From Allopontixanthobacter confluentis (GTDB taxonomy: Bacteria > Pseudomonadota > Alphaproteobacteria > Sphingomonadales > Sphingomonadaceae), in NCBI RefSeq assembly GCF_009827615.1, contig NZ_WTYU01000002.1, forward strand, positions 124,001-188,000: a stretch of DNA of 64,000 nucleotides, given 5' to 3'. Each line of letters opens with the position of its first letter. The first letter of the stretch is position 1. Positions 54,665 through 62,416 of the stretch are shown one piece after another. The notes beneath the pieces were generated by a model. The model was not told the origin of the DNA. It did no database searches and saw only the letters and a list, made by a program, of their open reading frames with translations. The translations under genes and the position numbers were made by a program.

Positions 54665-55813
54665 TCAGGCAACGGCACCTGCATCACGCAGGCGGGCAAT
54701 TTCTTGGGTGTCCAATCCGATGGACGCAAGCACGGCATCCGTGTCGGTGCCTGCTGCTTTTTCAGCCACCGGTGCCGGCGCCGCCGTGCCGCTGAAACGC
54801 GGTGCCGGGGCGGGCTGCGTATCGCCTGCCACCTTCACAAATGTCCCGCGGGCGGCATTATGCGGATGGGCGGGCGCCTCGGCCATGGACAGGACGGGCG
54901 CGAAGCACACATCGGTATGTTCCATGGCCGCGCACCATTCCTCGCGCGTTTTCGTCCTGAACAGCTGCGTCAGCCGGTCTTTCAGCGCGGGCCACGCCGC
55001 AGGGTTCATTTGCGCGTCAAATTCAGCATCGTCCGACAGCCCCGCAATCCGCCGCAATTCGGCGTAAAACTGCGGTTCGATCGACCCGATGGAGATATAT
55101 TCGCCATCAACACATTCATAAGTGTCATAGAAATGCGCGCCTGTATCGAGCAGATTGCCGCCGCGCGTATTGGACCATGTGCCGGCATTGCGCATCCCCC
55201 AGATCATGCCCATCAGCAGGGCCGATCCATCGGTCATGGCTGCATCCACAATCTGGCCAGTGCCGCCGCGCGCCACATTCAGCAGCGCGCTGACCATGCC
55301 GAATGCCAGCACCATGCCGCCGCCGCCAAAATCACCCACCATATTGATCGGCGGGGTCGGTTTCTCCCCCTTGCGGCCATAATGGTACAGCGCGCCGGAC
55401 AGGGAGATATAGTTGATGTCATGCCCGGCCGCCTTGGCATAGGGACCATCCTGCCCCCAGCCTGTCATTCGGCCATAGACCAGCCTGGGATTATCAGCGT
55501 GGAGCACTTCCGGCCCCAGCCCGAGCCGTTCCATCACGCCAGGGCGATAGCCTTCGATGATGCCATCGGCACTGGCGCACAGCTTGCGCGCAACGGCCAC
55601 CCCTTCGGCTGATTTGAGATCGAGCGCGATGGACTGGCGTGACCGTGCCAGCACGTCCTTGCCGCCCATTGAACCCACGCCGCCGCGCTTGCCTGCGGGC
55701 CGGTCAATGCGGATGACTTGTGCACCGTGGTCCGCCAGCATCATGCCGCAAAACGGCCCCGGGCCAATCCCTGCAAATTCGACGATCCGCAGCCCTGCCA
55801 ATGCACCTGCCAT
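54665..55813 (-). CDS. Alpha-methylacyl-CoA racemase-like CoA-transferase family III protein
   Basis: The 382-residue protein has the AMACR active-site residues at the expected spacing: His131 (AGHDINYI), Asp161 (VGDFGGGG) and Glu246 (IGSIEPQFY). That catalytic set distinguishes racemases from plain CoA-transferases. It would invert the 2-methyl centre of branched acyl-CoAs, as in pristanic or sterol side-chain degradation. It lies between a crotonase gene (14 bases upstream) and an acyl-CoA dehydrogenase gene (25 bases downstream). Confidence 0.88.
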   Translation of the reverse strand: MAGALAGLRIVEFAGIGPGPFCGMMLADHGAQVIRIDRPAGKRGGVGSMGGKDVLARSRQSIALDLKSAEGVAVARKLCASADGIIEGYRPGVMERLGLGPEVLHADNPRLVYGRMTGWGQDGPYAKAAGHDINYISLSGALYHYGRKGEKPTPPINMVGDFGGGGMVLAFGMVSALLNVARGGTGQIVDAAMTDGSALLMGMIWGMRNAGTWSNTRGGNLLDTGAHFYDTYECVDGEYISIGSIEPQFYAELRRIAGLSDDAEFDAQMNPAAWPALKDRLTQLFRTKTREEWCAAMEHTDVCFAPVLSMAEAPAHPHNAARGTFVKVAGDTQPAPAPRFSGTAAPAPVAEKAAGTDTDAVLASIGLDTQEIARLRDAGAVA

Positions 55814-55827
55814 GCTCGCGCCCCGCC

Positions 55828-56589
55828 CTACTTGCCAGTCCAGTTGGGGGCGCGCTTTTCGGCAAAGGCGGCTGCCCCCTCGCGCGCGTCGGGTGACATG
55901 AAGACCTGCGGCAGCAGCTTGGCCTGTTCCTCATATCGCTTGTCGAGCGGCCAGCCGCGCGATTCGTCCATGATCTGCTTGGAAACCCGCACGGCAATGG
56001 GGCCATTGGAGGTGATAGACCGGGCCAGTTCAATCGCGGCATCCAGCGCCGGGCCGTCTGTGACGCGGTTGATCATGCCCAGGTCATAAGCGCGCGCGGC
56101 ATCAATGAATTCGCCTGTCAGCGCCAGTTCCATCGCCACCTTGTGGGGGATGATATCGGGCAGGACCATCAGGCCGCCTGCCGCTGCGGCAAGCCCGCGT
56201 TTCGCTTCCGGAATGCCGAATTTGGACTTGCTGTTTGCCACCACCAGATCGCACGCAATCATCAGTTCCAGACCGCCTGCTAGCGCATAGCCTTCGACCG
56301 CGGCAATGAGCGGTTTCACCGGTTTCTTTTCGGTCAGACCGCCAAAACCGCGGCCGGGAACCGACGGGCTTTCACCGCGCAGGAAACCCTTGAGGTCCAT
56401 GCCGGAACAGAATGTGCCGCCAGCCCCTGTCAGAATGCCGACCCGCAGATTTTCATCGGAATCGAGCCGGTCCAGCGCCGCCGCGATGCCTTCCGCAGCC
56501 GCCTTGTTCATGGCGTTCTTCGCTTCAGGCCGGTTGATGGTGATGATGAGGATGCCGTCTTCCTCGCGCGTCAGCAGTTCGTCGCTCAT
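55828..56589 (-). CDS. Enoyl-CoA hydratase/isomerase family protein
   Basis: The 253-residue crotonase has ITINRPEAKNAMN, GTFCSGMDLKGF (oxyanion loop) and GIPEAKRGLAAAAGG, in which only the first of the two hydratase glutamates is clearly placed (PEAK) and the second is replaced by Ala/Gly. It may therefore be an isomerase or other crotonase. The ATG at 56589 is preferred over an upstream in-frame one that adds 33 hydrophobic residues. First gene of the three-gene block, divergent from the thiolase gene 119 bases away. Confidence 0.85.
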   Translation of the reverse strand: MSDELLTREEDGILIITINRPEAKNAMNKAAAEGIAAALDRLDSDENLRVGILTGAGGTFCSGMDLKGFLRGESPSVPGRGFGGLTEKKPVKPLIAAVEGYALAGGLELMIACDLVVANSKSKFGIPEAKRGLAAAAGGLMVLPDIIPHKVAMELALTGEFIDAARAYDLGMINRVTDGPALDAAIELARSITSNGPIAVRVSKQIMDESRGWPLDKRYEEQAKLLPQVFMSPDAREGAAAFAEKRAPNWTGK

Positions 56590-56708
56590 GCAAATCCACT
56601 CCGTATCAGGGGAAATCCCGCCATTCCTTGCGGCTCTTGCCGCAGGCATTTTCCCAACATATATAACTAGGACGACGACCTTGTCCATTCACTAAGGAAA
56701 CCAGAATC

Positions 56709-57974
56709 ATGGCCGAAGCCTATATTATCGACGCGGTCCGCACCCCACGGGGCATCGGCAAAGTGGGCAAGGGATCGCTTGCTGCGTCGCATCCGCAGCA
56801 TCTGGCGGCGACGGTTTTGAAAGCCATTGCAGAGCGTAACCACCTCGACACTTCGACCGTGGATGATGTGATCTGGTCCACTTCCACCCAGCGCGGCAAA
56901 CAAGGCGGCGACATGGGCCGCATGGCCGCGCTGGATGCCGGCTATGACATTGCATCATCGGGCCTTACGCTGGACCGGTTCTGCGGCGGCGGCATTACCA
57001 CCGTCAACCTGGCAGCAGCGCAGGTGATGAGCGGGATGGAAGATTGCATCGTGGCGGGCGGCACCGAAATGATGAGCCTGACTTCGCAAATGGCGCAGGA
57101 CGACATGGCCGAAGGCAAGGCGCCGCAAATGATGGGTTCCGGCAACAAGCGGCTGCAAACCGTTCACCCGCAATCGCATCAGGGCATGTGCGGCGATGCC
57201 ATCGCTTCCATGGAAGGATACAGCCGCGAAGATCTGGATGAAGTGGGTTTCCGCAGCCAGCAGCGCGCCGATGCCGCGATCAAGGCGGGCAAGTTTGCCA
57301 AAAGCCTGATCCCCGTGCTGGATGATGAAGGCAATGTCATTCTGGACCATGACGAATATCCCCGCCCCGAAACCACCCGCGAAGGGCTGGCAGAACTGAA
57401 GCCTGCTTTCACCAAGATTGCCGATGTGCCGCTGGACCAGGATGGCACCACCTTCCGCAAGCTGATCAACCAGAAATATCCTGATCTGGAAATTCAGAAC
57501 TTCCACCATGCGGGCAACAGTTCCGGCGTGGTGGATGGGGCAGCGGCAGTGCTGGTGGCATCGGAAAATTACGCCAGAAAGCACGATCTGAAGCCGCGTG
57601 CGCGCATTGTTGCCACCGCCAATATGGGTGATGATCCGACATTGATGCTGAATGCCCCGGTGCCGGCAGCAAAGAAGGTTCTGGAAAAGGCTGGCCTGAC
57701 CAAGGATGATATCGACTTGTGGGAAATCAACGAGGCATTTGCCGTTGTTGCCCATAAATTCGTCACTGACCTGGGGCTGGATTGGGACAAGGTCAATGTC
57801 AACGGCGGCTCCATCGCGCTGGGCCACCCCATTGGCGCAACCGGCTCCATTCTGATCGGCACCATTCTCGACGAGCTGGAACGCACAGGCGGCCGCTACG
57901 GTCTGGTCACCATGTGCGCGGCAGGCGGCATGGCCCCTGCCATCATTATCGAGCGGGTGGAAGATTTCGCCTGA
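56709..57974 (+). CDS. Acetyl-CoA acetyltransferase (thiolase)
   Basis: The 421-residue protein is a complete thiolase: nucleophilic Cys92 in DRFCGGGITTVN, the NEAFAVV and GGSIALGHPIGATGS motifs with the catalytic His, and a second Cys in MCAAGGMAPA. Thus, unlike the thiolase-like protein at 49.6 kb, it should be active. It cleaves 3-ketoacyl-CoA or condenses acetyl-CoA. It is divergent from the crotonase gene and probably completes that degradation block. AAGGAAA precedes the ATG. Confidence 0.93.
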   Translation: MAEAYIIDAVRTPRGIGKVGKGSLAASHPQHLAATVLKAIAERNHLDTSTVDDVIWSTSTQRGKQGGDMGRMAALDAGYDIASSGLTLDRFCGGGITTVNLAAAQVMSGMEDCIVAGGTEMMSLTSQMAQDDMAEGKAPQMMGSGNKRLQTVHPQSHQGMCGDAIASMEGYSREDLDEVGFRSQQRADAAIKAGKFAKSLIPVLDDEGNVILDHDEYPRPETTREGLAELKPAFTKIADVPLDQDGTTFRKLINQKYPDLEIQNFHHAGNSSGVVDGAAAVLVASENYARKHDLKPRARIVATANMGDDPTLMLNAPVPAAKKVLEKAGLTKDDIDLWEINEAFAVVAHKFVTDLGLDWDKVNVNGGSIALGHPIGATGSILIGTILDELERTGGRYGLVTMCAAGGMAPAIIIERVEDFA

Positions 57975-58166
57975 TCTGAAAGCTGGCCCGCAAGGGCTGG
58001 CATTTGCCACGCTGCTGCGGCCATTTTCCGGATGCGGGAAATGGCCGCACTGCTATCAAGCCATGCTTCAGACCATGCAAAATTCATCAGGAACGGTTGC
58101 GAGCCTGCGGGCATTGCTGCATGGCGACAGCGACCTTTCGCATTGATGAAAACAGACTGGATTACG

Positions 58167-59129
58167 ATGGCAAGCACAAGTGCAGGCAAAAGCGCATTGC
58201 AGGGCAAGCTGGTGGTGATGACCGGTGGCAGCGGCTTTTTTGGTACGCATATCGCGCAGGCATTGCTGGAATGTGGCGCCCGGTTGCGGATTGCCAGCCG
58301 CCATCCTGAAAAAGCGCTGAAGCTGAAGCCGCTGGCCAATCTGGGCCAGTTGCAATTCGCCCGCTGCGACGTGACCAAGCCTGCCAGCGTTGCAGCCGTC
58401 ATGCATGGCGCGGATGCGGTCATCAATCTGGTTGGCGCGTTTGATGGCGATTTGATGAAGCTGATCGCAGGCGGCGCGGAAAATGTCGCCGCAGCGGCCA
58501 CGGCTGCCGGCGCGCAGGCAATGGTCCATGTCAGCGCCATTGGTGCGGATCTTGAATCCGAAGCCGAATATGCCCGGGCCAAGGCACAATCGGAAATTGA
58601 TGTGCTGGCCGCGTTCCCGCAGGCCACCATTGTGCGTCCATCGCTGCTGTTTGGCGAAGAAGAAGGCCTGCTGCCGATGTTTGCCGGGATGATCTCGGCA
58701 TTGCCCGTGCTGCCGGTGTTTGCGCCGCACGCCAGAATGCAGATGCTGTTTGTGGATGATGCCGCCAATGCGGTGGTCAACGCTTTGGCCAATCCTGCGC
58801 AATCTGCCGGCAAGACTTATGAAATTGCCGGACCGGAAGCCATCGGCATGCTGGACCTGCACAAAAGGATTGCCGCAGCACAGAACCGCAAGCGTCACTT
58901 CATCGAAGTGCCCGATGCCGCCTCAGCCATTTTTGCAGCGCTGCCGCTGACCCCGATGGGCCGCGACCAGTGGATTTTGCTGAAACAGGGCAACACCCCG
59001 TCCGGCAAATTCCCCGGCATTGACCAGCTGGGTGTGGAACCGCGCCCGCTGGACCTGTTTCTGGAACGGTGGATGCAGCGCTATCGCAGGCATGGCCGGT
59101 TCACGCAGAAGGTCACTCTGGCGAACTGA
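58167..59129 (+). CDS. NDUFA9-like NAD(P)H-binding protein (atypical SDR)
   Basis: The 320-residue protein has an N-terminal Rossmann motif TGGSGFFGTHIAQAL, then DVTKPASV and INLVGAFDGD. The family includes the complex I accessory subunit NDUFA9 and related quinone-biosynthesis oxidoreductases. It lacks the classical YxxxK pair of SDRs (EYARAKAQSE is the nearest), consistent with a structural or atypical role. In Alphaproteobacteria it is common beside isoprenoid or undecaprenyl genes, but none adjoin here. In-frame ATGs at 58146 and 58167 are both possible. Confidence 0.78.
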   Translation: MASTSAGKSALQGKLVVMTGGSGFFGTHIAQALLECGARLRIASRHPEKALKLKPLANLGQLQFARCDVTKPASVAAVMHGADAVINLVGAFDGDLMKLIAGGAENVAAAATAAGAQAMVHVSAIGADLESEAEYARAKAQSEIDVLAAFPQATIVRPSLLFGEEEGLLPMFAGMISALPVLPVFAPHARMQMLFVDDAANAVVNALANPAQSAGKTYEIAGPEAIGMLDLHKRIAAAQNRKRHFIEVPDAASAIFAALPLTPMGRDQWILLKQGNTPSGKFPGIDQLGVEPRPLDLFLERWMQRYRRHGRFTQKVTLAN

Positions 59130-59185
59130 CCGTTTGCCCGGCCCTGTCTACGGCCCGGTCGACGGCCCCGTACGGGCCTCTGCAG

Positions 59186-59668
59186 TCAGGAAGCGGGTGA
59201 TCCTGTTTCGTCGCGCGCAATCAAGTCAACCGGTTCCACCAGCAATTTCGTGCCGTCGCTGCCGATGATGCGGACCCGCGCGCCCACGGCCAGATCAGGC
59301 CCGCGCGCGATCCATTCCCCATCGCCGAAACGCACACGGCCACTGCCGCCATCCAGCGCCTGTGTCACCACCGCTGTCTGGCCGATCATCCGGCCGCTGC
59401 GGTTGTTCATCAGCGGATCGATGCTTTCAATCGGCCGGTCCTGCAGGAACCGCTTGGCAGAATAGACCGCGATCAGGGACAGGAAGATGAAATTGATCAC
59501 CTGCACCACCAGCCCCAGATCCAGCACAAATGTCAGCAGGCCGGTGATCAGTGCAGCAACCGCCAGCCAGATCAGATAGACGCCCGGCACCACCAGTTCC
59601 AGCGCACCCAGCACCAGACCGATGGTCACCCAAATCCACGGAGCGTCCACAGAACCCAGATCGCCCAT
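59186..59668 (-). CDS. NfeD-family membrane protein
   Basis: The 160-residue protein has three hydrophobic helices (about 11-30, 33-50 and 54-70) and a C-terminal OB-fold (MIGQTAVVTQAL, GRVRFGDGEW, VRIIGSDGTKLLVEP). NfeD proteins partner with SPFH scaffolds in membrane microdomains; its neighbour two bases away is exactly such a protein, so the two form a conserved pair. Confidence 0.9.
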   Translation of the reverse strand: MGDLGSVDAPWIWVTIGLVLGALELVVPGVYLIWLAVAALITGLLTFVLDLGLVVQVINFIFLSLIAVYSAKRFLQDRPIESIDPLMNNRSGRMIGQTAVVTQALDGGSGRVRFGDGEWIARGPDLAVGARVRIIGSDGTKLLVEPVDLIARDETGSPAS

Positions 59669-59670
59669 GA

Positions 59671-60696
59671 TCAGCTATCCTTGCTGCGCGGAACAGAAGG
59701 CCGGGAAACAGCAGGCCGGGGAACGCGCACTTTTTCCCGCGGATCAACGGGGGGCAGCTGCGCGGATGCGGCCGTGGAACCCGTTCCCGGCTTCAGCGCA
59801 CCGCCCAGCAATTCGCCAATTCCGCCCAACGATCCGACCAGCTGGGTCGCTTCGATCGGGAACAGGATGGTCTTGGCATTGGGGCTGTCGGCGAATTTGC
59901 CAATGGCTTTGGTATATTCCTGCGCGATGAAATAGTTGATCGCCGCATTGCCGCTTTCGGCAATGGCATCGGACACCATCTGCGTGGCGCGGGCTTCGGC
60001 TTCTGCGGCACGTTCGCGCGCTTCTGCATCGCGGAAGGCTGCTTCGCGCTTGCCTTCGGCGGACAGGATGGCGGATTGCTTTTCACCTTCTGCGCGCAGG
60101 ATGCGGCTGGCGCGGTCGCCTTCTGCCTCAAGAATTTCGGCACGTTTCAGGCGTTCCGCCTTCATCTGGCGGGCCATTGCTTCGGAAATATCCAGCGGCG
60201 GGCGGATATCCTTGATTTCCACGCGGGTAATCTTGATGCCCCAGGGCGAGGTCGCTTCATCCACCACCACCAGCAGGCGGGCGTTGATTTCATCGCGTTT
60301 GGACAGGGTTTCATCCAGATCCATCGAGCCCATGACAGTACGCAGATTGGTCGTTGTCAGCGCCATGATCGCGCCATAGAGGTTGGACACTTCATAGGCT
60401 GCCTTGCCCGCATCCAGCACCTGGAAGAACACCACCGCGTCCACGCCGACCATGGCATTATCCGCCGTGATGATTTCCTGGCCCGGAATGTCCAGCACCT
60501 GTTCCATCATATTGACCTTGTGACCAACCCGGTCGACAAATGGCAGCAGGATATGCAGGCCCGGCTGCGCTGCCAGAGTATATCTGCCCAACCTTTCAAC
60601 GGTGTAGACATAGCCCTGCTTGACCACCCGCACAAGGCTGAACAGCAGCATGATCAGTAAGGCCAGCGCGCCCAGTAATACAATGTAACCCATCAT
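59671..60696 (-). CDS. SPFH/Band-7 (stomatin-like, QmcA type) membrane protein
   Basis: The 341-residue protein has one N-terminal membrane helix, the band-7 domain ([20 protein letters not shown], then [12 protein letters not shown]), and a long Ala/Glu-rich coiled coil ([20 protein letters not shown] region) typical of oligomeric SPFH rings. It sits with NfeD and probably organises quality control of membrane proteins. Its C-terminal tail is Pro/Arg-rich. Confidence 0.92.
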   Translation of the reverse strand: MMGYIVLLGALALLIMLLFSLVRVVKQGYVYTVERLGRYTLAAQPGLHILLPFVDRVGHKVNMMEQVLDIPGQEIITADNAMVGVDAVVFFQVLDAGKAAYEVSNLYGAIMALTTTNLRTVMGSMDLDETLSKRDEINARLLVVVDEATSPWGIKITRVEIKDIRPPLDISEAMARQMKAERLKRAEILEAEGDRASRILRAEGEKQSAILSAEGKREAAFRDAEARERAAEAEARATQMVSDAIAESGNAAINYFIAQEYTKAIGKFADSPNAKTILFPIEATQLVGSLGGIGELLGGALKPGTGSTAASAQLPPVDPREKVRVPRPAVSRPSVPRSKDS

Positions 60697-60770
60697 TCCA
60701 AACCCCTAGTTGCCGGTTGCACAATAGCGTGCCGGGCAGGCGGGGGGAAGGAAATCCGGCGTCTTGCCCC

Positions 60771-60810
60771 CACAAACAAAAAGGGCCGCGCTTGCGCACG
60801 GCCCCTTTCA
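60771..60810 (-). terminator. Terminator of the small membrane protein gene
   Basis: On the minus strand GGGGCCGTGCGCAAGCGCGGCCC forms a GC-rich stem and loop, followed by TTTTTGTTTG. It starts about 20 bases after the 60829 stop and separates that gene from the SPFH gene. Confidence 0.85.
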
Positions 60811-60828
60811 AATTCAGCACATTAACAA

Positions 60829-61050
60829 TTATGCGCTTACTGGATCGTCATTATCATCAGCAATCAGAATGATTGCGACGACAACTGCAGCCGCTGCCAG
60901 AAGATACAGCACGATCGAATTTTCGCCTTCGAGATTGCTGGCTTCTTCAGTGACAGGCGCTGCAACGCGTGCAGGCGCAGCCTGGGCAGCAACCGGTGCT
61001 GCAACAAGAGTAAGTGCGGCTGCAGCAGCCGCGATGTTTGCAAATTTCAT
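60829..61050 (-). CDS. Small exported or single-pass membrane protein of unknown function
   Basis: The 73-residue protein has a signal peptide (MKFANIAAAAAALTLVAAP, cleavage near AQA), a short polar middle with acidic residues (TEEASNLEGEN), a second hydrophobic helix (SIVLYLLAAAAVVVAIILIA), and an acidic end (DDNDDPVSA). The product after processing would be about 50 residues with one helix. A purine-rich ribosome site (GGGAG) precedes the ATG, and the gene has its own terminator, so it is a real monocistronic unit. No family was recognised. Confidence 0.75.
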   Translation of the reverse strand: MKFANIAAAAAALTLVAAPVAAQAAPARVAAPVTEEASNLEGENSIVLYLLAAAAVVVAIILIADDNDDPVSA

Positions 61051-61311
61051 TAAAAACTCCCTGGTTTTAAACCTTCATACACTTTGTGTAGCCAGCGCAG
61101 CTACAGCGGCGACCCGAGCTTCAACCAACGCTGAAGTAACTGACTACTGCCAAACTGTGACAATTTCAAGTTCCCTCGACTTGGCACACGGCAGAGAAAC
61201 CCCACAAATCTGCGGTTTTCCTCAGAAGATATGGCCATTTCGGGTGCTTTGCCGGCCAATAGTGACAATCATGCTACAGCAAGCAACTGGCATTGACCCC
61301 CGCGAGTTCTA
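61051..61311. other. Intergenic region with no recognised gene
   Basis: No coding or RNA gene was recognised in these 261 bases. It presumably holds the promoter of the small minus-strand protein and the 3' region of the dienelactone-hydrolase gene. Confidence 0.4.
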
Positions 61312-62211
61312 TTAAAGTCTCGAATAGAGCTTCATCTTGTCAGCATAGGCTTCTTCTGCTGCTTGCTTGGCGTATGCCGGACTGTCGATCACGGTCCAGC
61401 CATGGTCGCCTGCATAGACTTTCGTGACGGCGGTGCGCTCTGCTGACCGGGCGGTATCGCGCAGCACGTTTTTGGCATCCGGTTCCTTGGCATCGTCATT
61501 CTGCGCAATAGCAAACAGGAAGCTCGATTGTGTCTGGCCAAGCAATTTATGCGGGCTCATCCCGCTGTCTGAAACAAGGCCGCCCCCGTGGAACGATGCT
61601 GCGGCGCGCATCCGTTCCGGCATTCCTGCCGCGCTCCACACGGTGAACGGCCCGCCCATGCAATAGCCTTCTGCTGCCACGCCGCGCAATTTATCGACGC
61701 TGGCCTGCATATCCAGCCACGGGATGATGGCCTGTGTGTCACGCATGATGGCAGGGGCGTCCAGCTTGCCGCGCCACGGACCCACTTTTGTAAATCCTTC
61801 GGCAGAACGGAACGCCGCAAAATCCGCAAATTGCGGGGCCGGCAGATCGCGGTAATATGGGTTCACCACCAGCACTGCGTAACCTTCTGCGGCAGTGCGC
61901 CGGGCCATCATTTTGAATGCATCACGCAGGCCGGCAATGTCGGGCCAGCAAATCACCGCAGGATGTTTGCCGCTGGATGGGCGGACGAAGAATGCGTCCA
62001 TCGTGCCATCCATGGTCTTGAATGTGACATTGTCTTCCTTCAGCCCGCCAGTACCGGCTTCCATGCCGGCACAGGCAGCCAGTGTTGCAGCCGCCCCCAT
62101 TGCGCCCATGGCGCCGAACTGCCGGCGGTTTATTCCACCTGACAGCAACGCATCGCGGCGCCAGTTGGCGTTGGCGTTCTGGAATTCAGCAAGGTTCTTC
62201 TCATCACACAT
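61312..62211 (-). CDS. Dienelactone hydrolase-like Tat lipoprotein
   Basis: The 299-residue protein is an alpha/beta hydrolase with a Cys nucleophile in EGYCMGGPF, an Asp (QNDDAKEPD) and His (AGDHGW), the Cys-His-Asp triad of dienelactone hydrolases. An INRRQFGAMG twin-arginine motif at residues 27-36 and a LAACAG lipobox follow an unusually long 26-residue n-region. The substrate may be an extracytoplasmic ester or lactone. Divergent from the PQQ dehydrogenase gene. Confidence 0.82.
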   Translation of the reverse strand: MCDEKNLAEFQNANANWRRDALLSGGINRRQFGAMGAMGAAATLAACAGMEAGTGGLKEDNVTFKTMDGTMDAFFVRPSSGKHPAVICWPDIAGLRDAFKMMARRTAAEGYAVLVVNPYYRDLPAPQFADFAAFRSAEGFTKVGPWRGKLDAPAIMRDTQAIIPWLDMQASVDKLRGVAAEGYCMGGPFTVWSAAGMPERMRAAASFHGGGLVSDSGMSPHKLLGQTQSSFLFAIAQNDDAKEPDAKNVLRDTARSAERTAVTKVYAGDHGWTVIDSPAYAKQAAEEAYADKMKLYSRL

Positions 62212-62416
62212 GGGTTTCTCCTGACAGGATGGGGAGCAATTCAGATCACCGGTTGATGGTGAATTTCCAACAACCTAGCAGCACCGGCCCCGCAGTCCAG
62301 CCAGCACTTTTCATAGGAGTGATGGACAAGTGCGAAAATGCGTAGCAGACTGCAATCTAAGTGACGCCAATGCACCAAGAACATCGGCGCGCCGGGGATG
62401 ATTGGGAGAGAATCGG

